Below are positions 26,306-34,243 of a DNA stretch of 64,000 nucleotides, one piece after another (the stretch's first letter is position 1; each line of letters begins with the position of its first letter). The notes beneath the pieces are model-generated. The model had not been told where the DNA came from. It saw nothing but the letters and a program-made list of their open reading frames with translations, and did no database searches. The stretch spans positions 101,003 through 165,002 of the forward strand of contig JAVBXN010000015.1 in assembly GCA_030824515.1 (NCBI GenBank). The letters are read 5' to 3'. The stretch comes from Pelobacter sp. (GTDB taxonomy: Bacteria > Desulfobacterota > Desulfuromonadia > Geobacterales > Pseudopelobacteraceae). The translations under genes and the position numbers were made by a program.

Positions 26306-27961
26306 ATGAAAGAAAAAGCCGCTCTTGTTGCAGTGACACTGTGTCTGGTGCTCTTGTCACTATCGTCGTTTTCTCTGGCTGCCTACAATCATGCGGGTGA
26401 GCTTGATGCTCCGGTATTTTTACAGTCGTACTCTGGCAAAGCGGGTACGAAACTGGATAACTGTGCTCTGTGCCACACGGCGGGTACGGTCGTCAACGGC
26501 ACAAAAACTACCACCTATGGCAGTTGCCAGTGGTGCCATCTTAAATACGGTTACACGGCCCCGCATGGGGATATCACTCTAACGCTGAATCCGTATGGTG
26601 CTGCCTATCTCGCCAATGGCCGCAATGCCGCTGCCCTGAAAACCATAGAGTCACTCGACTCCGATGGTGACGGATTCACCAATATCGCCGAGATCAACGC
26701 AGTTCGCTACCCGGGCAGCGCTGCAGATGATCCGACCAAGGTTATCGCGCCTTTTCGTGTTTTCTCCAAGTCACAACTGAGAGCAATGCCTCAACATAAA
26801 CAGTTTATGCTAATGAATACAACAAAGTCCGGTGATTACTATGCCGAATACACCGGTGTCATCATGCAGGATCTTTTGAAAAAGGCGGGCATAGTATCTA
26901 CGGCAACCAAAATTACCGTGTATGCACCTGACGGCTATTCCCAGGGCCATCCACTGGAGGACAGCAGCACAAACACAGGAGCGGCATATGCTCCATTTGT
27001 GAACGGAGTATACCCGCCGGCAACCTATTTCTACAATGTTACGGCTGATAAGAAAAAAACCGCCTCAGGTTGGTGCAACTACAGTTCTGCGGGTAACAAT
27101 GGGCGTAAAAATGGAGATTCAATCAACGTCGATGGCGGACTGCGACTGCTGCTGGCCCTGCAGGCAGACGGCATGGATCTGGTTCCCGGGAAAATAGGTC
27201 CGGATAACAAGCTTCTGGCCAACAGTGAGGGACCATTCCGTGTGATAACCCCGCAAAAGTTCGTCAATGCTCCCGATCAGGCCTCCACCTCCACCAATCA
27301 AAGTGTTATTTGGCCCTATGTTTCATCATGGGATCATAACGCCGGTTACTCCTCAAAATCAGCCACCATAATAAAGGTTGAGCCGCTTCCTGCAGGGACC
27401 ACAGACATCAATGTCTACGAAGCAGGCTGGAACTATATCGACCAGGAGAAACTTGTCATTTATGGTGCTTTGGAAGGTGTGACCCTTGTGTCTCCAACAA
27501 ACGGGATGAGCTCTCCCGTTAATGGAACCATACTGACCTGGAATATTTTTTCCGATCCTGACCCTGCTGCGGCAATAACCTATACCGTCGAAATATCAAA
27601 TGACAAGATTACCTGGACTTCTGTGACAACACAGGTTTTTTCAGCATTTACATCTGAGAAAACTCTGCTTGCCGGTGCCGGGAAGTACATGCTTTTGGGT
27701 TTCATAGGAACAATTGCCGTGGGTGTGCCCCGCAGGTCAAGAAAATATCTGGGGTTTGTTCTGGTAATTGCATTGATGGGTACAGCGCTTACTTCATGCA
27801 GCAACGATGCAAAAACCACCGCAAAGACTACCAGCGCCACCGTGCCTGCGGCAAAACTTACTGCCGGCACGAAGTATTACTGGAGGGTAACAGCGGATGG
27901 ACCAAACTCGCATGCCATCAGCGAAGTAAACGAAACATCTACGTTCGTTACATCCCGGTAG
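26306..27961 (+). CDS. Secreted diheme protein with SEGP (GEGP-type) motif and interrupted Fn3-like domain
   Basis: 551 residues. Signal peptide (1-25). Two c-type heme sites, CALCH (53-57) and CQWCH (74-78). An EF-hand-like loop DSDGDGFTNIAE lies near 125. A central domain (about 150-395) recalls sulfite-oxidase-fold molybdopterin domains, with YTGVIMQDLLKKAGI and SEGPFRVI at 307-312. The C-terminal Fn3-like domain (about 400-551) is split by an unexpected hydrophobic stretch (about 446-515): two membrane-type segments around VPRRSRKY and a lipobox-like LTSC. It matches what is annotated in Geobacter relatives as a GEGP-motif diheme protein, often near a radical SAM maturase, as here. Predicted to be a periplasmic or membrane-anchored redox enzyme; substrate unknown. 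Confidence 0.7.
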   Translation: MKEKAALVAVTLCLVLLSLSSFSLAAYNHAGELDAPVFLQSYSGKAGTKLDNCALCHTAGTVVNGTKTTTYGSCQWCHLKYGYTAPHGDITLTLNPYGAAYLANGRNAAALKTIESLDSDGDGFTNIAEINAVRYPGSAADDPTKVIAPFRVFSKSQLRAMPQHKQFMLMNTTKSGDYYAEYTGVIMQDLLKKAGIVSTATKITVYAPDGYSQGHPLEDSSTNTGAAYAPFVNGVYPPATYFYNVTADKKKTASGWCNYSSAGNNGRKNGDSINVDGGLRLLLALQADGMDLVPGKIGPDNKLLANSEGPFRVITPQKFVNAPDQASTSTNQSVIWPYVSSWDHNAGYSSKSATIIKVEPLPAGTTDINVYEAGWNYIDQEKLVIYGALEGVTLVSPTNGMSSPVNGTILTWNIFSDPDPAAAITYTVEISNDKITWTSVTTQVFSAFTSEKTLLAGAGKYMLLGFIGTIAVGVPRRSRKYLGFVLVIALMGTALTSCSNDAKTTAKTTSATVPAAKLTAGTKYYWRVTADGPNSHAISEVNETSTFVTSR

Positions 27962-28037
27962 GGCTCACGGCAATATAAGTTTCAAAACTGAGTGCAATGT
28001 TCCGGACGCACAAAGTTTTTAAGGGAGAAGAACTATC

Positions 28038-28460
28038 ATGGTCAAACTGGTTGAAACCCCCATCGATCCGGCCTCAGTCTATAATTCCATCTGCTCGTCA
28101 TTTTCCGGCTCGGTGGTGTTTCATTATGCCGTGGTCAAAAAACAGGCCGCTTCGGACAAGTCCACCACCTCCATCGAATACAAGGCCCAGGCAAACACAA
28201 TCATGGAGTTGGAGGATATTGCCGGTGAAATCGAGCGTAGCTGGAACCTGGAGGATGTCCTGCTGATCCGCAGGACCGGTTGCCTGGGAGTGGGCGAGAT
28301 CATCTCGCTGGTGGCGGCCAGTTCCCCCAACAGCGAGGATGCCTTTGAAGCCTGCCGGTTCGGTATCAGCCGCCTGAAGAAGATGGCGACAATACACAAG
28401 ACTGAGAAGTATGCCGATATCACATGCATGAAAGGAGGTTCGGATGAAACGATCAAGTAG
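28038..28460 (+). CDS. moaE: MoaE-like molybdopterin synthase catalytic subunit
   Basis: 140 residues, preceded by AAGGGAGAAG. The MoaE signature is visible: a GxVRxxxxG-type N-terminus is diverged, but TSIEYKAQANTIMELEDIAGEIE, RRTGCLGVGEIISLVAASS and AFEACRFGISRLKKMATIHKTE follow the family. MoaE with MoaD converts precursor Z to molybdopterin. The usual PIWKKE active-site segment reads ATIHKTE, keeping a lysine. No moaD, moaA or moaC is nearby, so it may serve a specialised cofactor step for this cluster. It overlaps the next gene by 17 bases. Confidence 0.8.
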   Translation: MVKLVETPIDPASVYNSICSSFSGSVVFHYAVVKKQAASDKSTTSIEYKAQANTIMELEDIAGEIERSWNLEDVLLIRRTGCLGVGEIISLVAASSPNSEDAFEACRFGISRLKKMATIHKTEKYADITCMKGGSDETIK

Positions 28461-29298
28461 TTTCAGAACTATTGTAATGCTGTTGTGCCTTGTCTGGGCG
28501 ACGGCGGCGCATGCGGAGAAGGGGTTTGTCCTGATGGCCAGCACGATCGGCCCGATTGATGCGGGAATCGTGGCGGCGCTTGAAGACGGCTTTGAAAAGG
28601 AAACCGGCATCAATGTGCGACACGTGGGCGCCGGCACCGGCGAAGCGCTGAAAATTTCGGAAAAGGGGAGTATCGACCTGGTAATGGTGCATGCCCGCTC
28701 GCTGGAGGAGAAATTCGTGGCGGCCGGATACGGTACGGAGCGGATTCCGCTGATGTATAACGATTTCGTCATCGTCGGACCGGCCGGCGACCCCGCCGGG
28801 ATTCGCGGCATGAAATCGGCAACGGCAGCGCTCAAGATGATTGCCGAAAAATCGGCGCCGTTTATCAGTCGTGGCGATAAGTCCGGCACGCACGTGGCCG
28901 AGATGGAGCTATGGGCGAAAGCCGGACTGAAACCGGCCGGGGCCTGGTACAAGGTTTATGAAAAAGGGAACGAGGGGAATGTGCCGACCCTCCGCTTCAC
29001 CAGTAATTCGGTTGCTTATACCATAATTGACCGTGCTACCTATCTGTCGATACAGAAAGAAATCAAACTCGGCGTGCTGGTCGAAGGCGACGAAGCCTTG
29101 TTGAACCGCATTTCGCTGATCCCGGTCAGTCAGAAGAAATTCCCTAATGTGAACAGTGATGACACCGCTACTTTTGTCGCTTGGCTAACCGCGCCTGACA
29201 AAGGGCAGAAAATCATTGCCGGATTTGGTGTGGAACGTTTCGGCGGGCCGCTCTTTTTCCCGGATTCGCGTGAATGGCATGCCCGTAAGACAAAATAA
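28444..29298 (+). CDS. TupA-like tungstate/anion-binding periplasmic protein (first copy)
   Basis: 284 residues with a signal peptide (1-25, ending AHA). It shares the TupA fold pattern: ASTIGPIDAGI in place of the TTTSTQDSGLLD motif, HVGAGTGEALKISEKGSIDLVMVHA, NDFVIVGPAGDPAGI, FISRGDKSGTHVAEMELW, and FGVERFGGPLFFPD near the C-terminus. The ligand loop is altered from canonical TupA (ASTIGPID), so it may bind another oxyanion or a cofactor form. AAAGGAGG precedes the ATG, which lies inside the end of moaE. No permease or ATPase gene accompanies it. Confidence 0.82.
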   Translation: MKRSSSFRTIVMLLCLVWATAAHAEKGFVLMASTIGPIDAGIVAALEDGFEKETGINVRHVGAGTGEALKISEKGSIDLVMVHARSLEEKFVAAGYGTERIPLMYNDFVIVGPAGDPAGIRGMKSATAALKMIAEKSAPFISRGDKSGTHVAEMELWAKAGLKPAGAWYKVYEKGNEGNVPTLRFTSNSVAYTIIDRATYLSIQKEIKLGVLVEGDEALLNRISLIPVSQKKFPNVNSDDTATFVAWLTAPDKGQKIIAGFGVERFGGPLFFPDSREWHARKTK

Positions 29299-29329
29299 CA
29301 ACAGCAGCACCATTGAAAGGAGATAGAAA

Positions 29330-30184
29330 ATGAACAGGTCCGGATTGATGTCACGTGTAGTACCGTTGTTTGCAGTTCTTGCCATGCTGCTGATGGCGCT
29401 GCCGGTTCTGGCAGCGCCCAAATCGGTCATCCTGGCCACCACCACCAGCACCCAGGATTCGGGTCTTTTGGACGTGCTGGTACCGGTATTCGAGAAGGAG
29501 AGCGGTTTTAAGGTCAAGACCATTTCGGTCGGTTCCGGTCAGGCGATGAAGATGGGGGAGAAAGGCGAGGCGGACGTACTGCTGGTGCACTCCCCCGAAG
29601 CAGAGAAGAAGTTCATGGCCGATGGTTTCGGCGTGACTCGGCGTCTGGTGATGCACAACGATTTCATCATCCTGGGTCCCGCTTCCGATCCTGCCAAAAT
29701 CAAGGGCGCCAAGGCCGCCGAGGCCATGAAACGCATTGCCCAGACAAACTCGCTGTTTGCCTCACGCGGCGATAACTCCGGCACCCATGCCAAGGAAAAA
29801 GGGCTCTGGAAAGGCGCCGGCATCAATCCGGAAGGACAGAAGTGGTATCAGCAGACCGGTCTGGGGATGGGGCAGACTCTTAACGTAGCTGCCGAGAAGA
29901 GGGGCTATGTGCTGGCTGACCGGGCCACCTACCTGGCTCTCAAGAAAAACCTGGGGCTGGAAATTCTGGTGGAGGGTGACGGCAAGTTGCTCAACATCTA
30001 CCATGTGATCGAGCTCAATCCGGCCAAGTCGCCCAAGATCAACATACCGGGCGGCAAGGCTTTTGCTGATTTCATGGTGGCAAAAAAGACCCAGGATGTG
30101 ATCGGCCATTTCGGGGTTGACAAGTTCGGCGCGCCGCTGTTCTTCCCGGATGCCGGCAAGAAACCAGAATCACTGGGACTTTGA
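29330..30184 (+). CDS. tupA: TupA-type tungstate-binding periplasmic protein
   Basis: 284 residues; signal peptide about 1-28 (ending VLA). It has the canonical TupA ligand motif TTTSTQDSGLLD, then VGSGQAMKMGEKGEADVLLVHSPEAE, NDFIILGPASDPAKI and FASRGDNSGTHAKEKGLW. It captures tungstate in the periplasm for an ABC importer. Thirty-one bases separate it from the first copy. tupB and tupC are not within this window, so the importer partner must lie elsewhere or the protein delivers its ligand in another way. A strong hairpin (30219-30248) follows. Confidence 0.9.
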   Translation: MNRSGLMSRVVPLFAVLAMLLMALPVLAAPKSVILATTTSTQDSGLLDVLVPVFEKESGFKVKTISVGSGQAMKMGEKGEADVLLVHSPEAEKKFMADGFGVTRRLVMHNDFIILGPASDPAKIKGAKAAEAMKRIAQTNSLFASRGDNSGTHAKEKGLWKGAGINPEGQKWYQQTGLGMGQTLNVAAEKRGYVLADRATYLALKKNLGLEILVEGDGKLLNIYHVIELNPAKSPKINIPGGKAFADFMVAKKTQDVIGHFGVDKFGAPLFFPDAGKKPESLGL

Positions 30185-30218
30185 TAAACAGAAAAAGTCT
30201 GTAACTACCATTCACACC

Positions 30219-30248
30219 GATTGTCGGCACTTCCGGGTGCCGACAATC
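30219..30248 (+). terminator. Strong hairpin after tupA
   Basis: GATTGTCGGCAC / GTGCCGACAATC is a 12-bp perfect stem with a six-base loop. No T-run follows, so termination is likely but not certain. Confidence 0.6.
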
Positions 30249-30466
30249 GCCACATTTGTCGCTGCTGCTGTGGAATTCTTCCTCAAAAGTCCCGTTCAAA
30301 CCATTGATGTCGGTCAGTCACACTCAATATATGCGAATAATACCAGGCCGTTACTGTTATGGCGCGGCTTTTGCTGGGTATAGTGGAAACTGTGTTTTGC
30401 AATGAAATTGTATGGCGCGTATTTTGTGCCTGGATTCGGTCAAAAGCGTGCCGATGGAGTTTGGAT

Positions 30467-30679
30467 ATGGGAACCGTGAAAAAGAACTGTAAAAGGAAAT
30501 TGAAGAGTAATGTAGGTGTCAGGATGCCGCGCCAGGAAACACTGACCGTTGTCACGCTGCGCATATCCGACGACGAGAAGGAACGGATTGACCGGATCAT
30601 GGATAGCTGGAACATCAAGCGTTACTCGGATGTGATGAGGATGGCTGTCAGGATGCTGAAGACTGGTGCGATTCAGTGA
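30467..30679 (+). CDS. Ribbon-helix-helix transcriptional regulator
   Basis: 70 residues from the ATG that follows GGAG at seven bases; the longer reading from 30359 has no ribosome site. A basic N-terminal tail (KKNCKRKLKSN) leads to the fold: strand TLTVVTLRISDDE, helix A KERIDRIMDSWNI, helix B RYSDVMRMAVRMLKTG. Such proteins bind DNA as dimers. Its end overlaps the radical SAM gene by 14 bases, so the pair are cotranslated and it may regulate the metal module. It is of the same general type as the 55-residue protein at 21172 but not a close copy. Confidence 0.78.
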   Translation: MGTVKKNCKRKLKSNVGVRMPRQETLTVVTLRISDDEKERIDRIMDSWNIKRYSDVMRMAVRMLKTGAIQ

Positions 30680-32066
30680 CCCTGAAATCAGTGTTCGTGA
30701 CTTGCGACGATCGGTGAAAATTATTGTGAATTCGGAAGATTCGACTAAAAACGTCTCTGAAACGGAGTCAGATGGCGCGGCTCTGGCCGACCATCCCGCC
30801 AAGCTGTTCGTGGAAACTACCACCCGCTGCAACCTCAACTGCCTGATGTGTGTCAAGCAGAACCGTGGCAGCGAGGTTTGTGAGGGCGATTTTTCGCCGG
30901 ATCTGTTCTCGCGCCTTGAACCGGCGCTTTCCGGACTTGGTGCGTTGATTCTGAATGGCATCGGCGAACCGCTCATGAATCCGTATCTGGAATCGTATAT
31001 CCAGAGGGCCAGGAAGCTGATGCCGACGGACGGCTGGATCGGTTTCCAGTCCAATGGTGTGCTGATGACAAATCTGCGCGCCATTTCCCTGGTTGCTTCC
31101 GGACTGGACCGGGTCTGCCTGTCCATAGACGCGATTGAGCCGGAACAGTTCAAAAAGCTTCGCGAGGGGGGGGAGGTGGAGTCAGTCGACCGGGCTTTGT
31201 CTTCCCTGCAATCCGCCATGAAGCAGTGTGGTCGTCCTGATGTGAAACTCGGGGTCGAGTTCGTTGCAATGCGCAACAATATAGCTGAACTTCCGGCGAC
31301 ACTTGAGTGGGCTGCGAGGCGGGGAGCCGGATTTGCCATCGTTACCCACGTGCTGCCATATGACAGTCAGCATGCCGGCGAGGCGATCTTCTGCAACGTC
31401 AGCGATCAGGCCCTGGCGCTTTACCATTCCTGGCGCGGCAAGGCCGCCATGGAGGGGGTCGATATCAACCGCTACCCGGAAGTGCGCTGGAAATATTCGC
31501 GGACAGCCGACGAACAGGCGGTCGTGGATTCGATCGAGGCGATGAAGTCCGAGGCGGAAAGACAGGGGATCATGCTGGACATGAAAAAACTGCTGGCCCT
31601 GGAGCACGAGCATCTGGAAGAAACAGCCGTCATTTTCTCGGCTGCAAAAGAGGTCGCCACAAAAACCGGTCTGGATCTGCGTCTGCCCGAGATCGCCCTC
31701 AGAGAACAGCGCAAATGCAGCTTTGTCGAGGAGGGGAGCGCATTCATTTCATGGAACGGAGATGTGTCTCCCTGCTATTTCCTGTGGCATCGTTACGACT
31801 GTTTTGCCAGCGGCTGGAACCAGACCGTCAGACCCAGGGTGTTCGGCAACCTGCAGCGGCAGGATATGCTGGAAATATGGAACGCTCCGCAGTTCAGGTC
31901 ATTCCGCGGAGACGTGCTGGCCTACGATTATCCCTCCTGCGCCAGCTGCGGCCTGGCGCCCTGCGACTATGTGCAGGCCGAGGAGTTCGAACAGGACTGC
32001 CACATCAGGAATGTGCCCTGCGGCGCCTGCCTCTGGTGCACAGGGGTGTTCCAGTGCATGAGGTGA
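30666..32066 (+). CDS. Radical SAM/SPASM putative metalloenzyme maturase
   Basis: 466 residues, GTG start within the end of the ribbon-helix-helix gene. The radical SAM cluster is CNLNCLMC (about residue 55), with NGIGEPLMNP as the SAM-binding segment. The C-terminal SPASM-like region has many cysteines: CSFVEEGSAFISWNGDVSPCYF, CASCGLAPC, and a final CGACLWCTGVFQC. Sequence and context resemble the Geobacter family described as maturases of unknown metalloenzymes, related to maturases of tungsten oxidoreductases. The probable client is the diheme SEGP protein at 26306. The reaction catalysed is unknown. Confidence 0.82.
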   Translation: MRFSDPEISVRDLRRSVKIIVNSEDSTKNVSETESDGAALADHPAKLFVETTTRCNLNCLMCVKQNRGSEVCEGDFSPDLFSRLEPALSGLGALILNGIGEPLMNPYLESYIQRARKLMPTDGWIGFQSNGVLMTNLRAISLVASGLDRVCLSIDAIEPEQFKKLREGGEVESVDRALSSLQSAMKQCGRPDVKLGVEFVAMRNNIAELPATLEWAARRGAGFAIVTHVLPYDSQHAGEAIFCNVSDQALALYHSWRGKAAMEGVDINRYPEVRWKYSRTADEQAVVDSIEAMKSEAERQGIMLDMKKLLALEHEHLEETAVIFSAAKEVATKTGLDLRLPEIALREQRKCSFVEEGSAFISWNGDVSPCYFLWHRYDCFASGWNQTVRPRVFGNLQRQDMLEIWNAPQFRSFRGDVLAYDYPSCASCGLAPCDYVQAEEFEQDCHIRNVPCGACLWCTGVFQCMR

Positions 32067-32083
32067 TGTTTTAAGTTTCACCT
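32061..32083. terminator. Short hairpin at the convergent gene junction
   Basis: AGGTGA / TCACCT pair across an 11-base loop and include the stop codon of the radical SAM gene. Only 21 bases separate the convergent genes. Weak. Confidence 0.35.
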
Positions 32084-32087
32084 GCTC

Positions 32088-33740
32088 CTAGGCATACTTG
32101 AACAGTTCGACCATTTTCTTGAGGTCTTCGGCCAGGTTGGAAAGCTGGTTGGCGGCCGACGCCTCTTCATGAGATGCCACAGAGCTGATGTGCGCTACCT
32201 CGGTGATCTGCTGGATATTGTTGTTTATTTCAGTTGTAGTGGCGGTCTGCTCTTCCGCGGCCACGGCAATCTGATTGACCTGATTGGTTACGTTGGCGAT
32301 CTGCTCAAGAATGTGACGGAGCGCTTCACCTGATTTCCCGGCTTCCACGGTTCCCTGTTCAACCTGTCGCACCCCTTCATCCATTGCCGACACCGCGCTC
32401 CTGGTTTCTGACTGAATCGACTTGATCATCTCGCCAATTTCTCGGGTGGCGCGGGTGGTGCGTTCGGCCAGAGCCCGGACCTCATCCGCGACAACTGCAA
32501 AGCCGCGTCCCTGTTCACCGGCCCGGGCCGCCTCGATGGCCGCGTTCAGTGCCAGCAGGTTGGTCTGGTCGGCGATATCCTCGATGGTGCCGATAATCTG
32601 TCCGATCTGGTCCGATCTGGAACCGAGGGTCTCAACCGTCTTGGCCGTGGAGCGCACCCGGTCCGCAATGCGGCTCATCACGTTCACGGTTTCCTCAACC
32701 ACCTGGGCGCCCATCCGTGCGGCATCATTGGCCTTGGCTGAGTCATCAGCTGCGCTGTGGCAATTGCGGGCGATCTCCGAGGAGGTGGCCGACATCTCTT
32801 CGCAGGCCGTGGCGATGGTGCTGGCCTGCGCCGCCAGCTCTTCCGTGCTGGTGGCCATCTGGGCCGAGGTGGAGTGCATCTGGACCGCTGCCGAAGAAAC
32901 CGAGAGGCTGTTGTCGGAGAGCCTCCGGATGATTCCGGACAGTTTTTCTCCCATCAGATTCATTTCCTTGCCGAGCATCCCCATTTCATCCGCGGAGGTG
33001 ATCGAGGAGCGGGCGGTAAGGTCGCCACTGGCTATCGCGGCCATGGTGTCAAAGACATTTGCCAGCGCGCGGGTGATGCCCCTGGCGATCACGATGCTGA
33101 CTATGATCGAGAAAACGATTGCTAAGATGATGATTATCATATTGATAACGATTTCACTTTTTGCGGCCTTGTCGGATTTTTTGAAAAGTTCATCGCTATG
33201 TTTGATGTTCAAGCTGTTCAGGGCTTCGATCGCTTCGGCCGGTTTTTTGTAAATCGGAGCCACCTTTTCAGAGCCGAAGGTAATGGCCGCCGCAAGCGCC
33301 GTCTTGTCCTGCGTTTTGTGGGCAGCCATAAGCATTTCAGCCAGTTTGCCTCCCTGTGTTGCGTACGTTTCCAGTCCTTCCCTGAAGGTGTCGAACAGCA
33401 CTTTCTCTTCCTGGTCCAGTTTCTGTAAGTCGTACTGTTTCAGCATATTGCGGATTTCGGTGATCTGCTTGTTATAGTCATCGAGCTTCTCGTTGATTTT
33501 TACCATGTCAGTGAGCGCCATCATGTAGACGATGTTGAGCCGAGCCGTCAGCAGGCGGCTTTTCATCTCGCCAAAACTTGTAACAGCCTGGATGCTGTCG
33601 TTGAGGTTAGCCAGATCCCGATTGGCGTGCTTCAGGTCGATAGTGCTCGATGCGCCGATCACAATCAGTCCCAGGATGCCTATTGATGCCAGCAGCAATA
33701 GTTTTGTCCGCATTTTCAAATCAGCCAGACTGAATCTCAT
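32088..33740 (-). CDS. Methyl-accepting chemotaxis protein
   Basis: 550 residues using the ATG after AGGAGG (an upstream reading to 33875 lacks support). Topology: membrane helix (about 10-32), periplasmic four-helix-bundle-type sensor (about 33-200), second helix (about 205-228), HAMP (about 230-285), and a long cytoplasmic coiled coil with the conserved hairpin tip [37 protein letters not shown]. It signals through CheA/CheW, which are not in the window. No CheR-tethering pentapeptide at the C-terminus (ends ELFKYA). Ligand unknown. Confidence 0.95.
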   Translation of the reverse strand: MRFSLADLKMRTKLLLLASIGILGLIVIGASSTIDLKHANRDLANLNDSIQAVTSFGEMKSRLLTARLNIVYMMALTDMVKINEKLDDYNKQITEIRNMLKQYDLQKLDQEEKVLFDTFREGLETYATQGGKLAEMLMAAHKTQDKTALAAAITFGSEKVAPIYKKPAEAIEALNSLNIKHSDELFKKSDKAAKSEIVINMIIIILAIVFSIIVSIVIARGITRALANVFDTMAAIASGDLTARSSITSADEMGMLGKEMNLMGEKLSGIIRRLSDNSLSVSSAAVQMHSTSAQMATSTEELAAQASTIATACEEMSATSSEIARNCHSAADDSAKANDAARMGAQVVEETVNVMSRIADRVRSTAKTVETLGSRSDQIGQIIGTIEDIADQTNLLALNAAIEAARAGEQGRGFAVVADEVRALAERTTRATREIGEMIKSIQSETRSAVSAMDEGVRQVEQGTVEAGKSGEALRHILEQIANVTNQVNQIAVAAEEQTATTTEINNNIQQITEVAHISSVASHEEASAANQLSNLAEDLKKMVELFKYA

Positions 33741-34243
33741 ATGACCTCCTGTCAGATAACGTTTTGTATACTTGTATACAGAAACACTCGGCAATCCAAT
33801 AAGACTAACTCCTATTAATTTGTAATGAATAATCTTACGTGGAGACCTGGGTGTAGTAAAAATCCTACACAACATTTTTTGATTAATTATAAGTATTAGC
33901 CGTAATTAAACATGTGTCTGTGATATTTACACACAAATACAGCCAACTAGCGATTTGACTCGTATCTACATGATACCACGCCTCAACAGCGCAGCTAGCT
34001 TGAATCCTGGTATGCTTGTCATTCGGAATGCCTGGGCTAATTATCATGAATCAATTTAATGTTGACGATGTAGAAATCACATATAAAATCTTTAGTAATT
34101 CGATGAAGATGAAGTGTGAAAAACATAATGAAACAATTGTTTGTCATGACCGGATTTTAAATGAGTGTGCCAAGAGGGTATTCCGACATAACGGAAATTC
34201 ATAGCGAACTCCGCGCAATTTGAAAATGTCAGGAAGGTTTTTG
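33741..34243. other. AT-rich divergent intergenic region
   Basis: Some 500 bases separate the divergent chemotaxis receptor and hybrid kinase. It contains the inverted repeat GTATAC-TT-GTATAC (33766-33779) just ahead of the receptor and AT-rich promoter-like tracts. A 51-codon open frame (ATG at 34046) has no ribosome site and is not called. Confidence 0.5.

Noticed and set aside
34046..34204. 51-codon AT-rich frame before the hybrid kinase
   Set aside because: No ribosome site and no motif.
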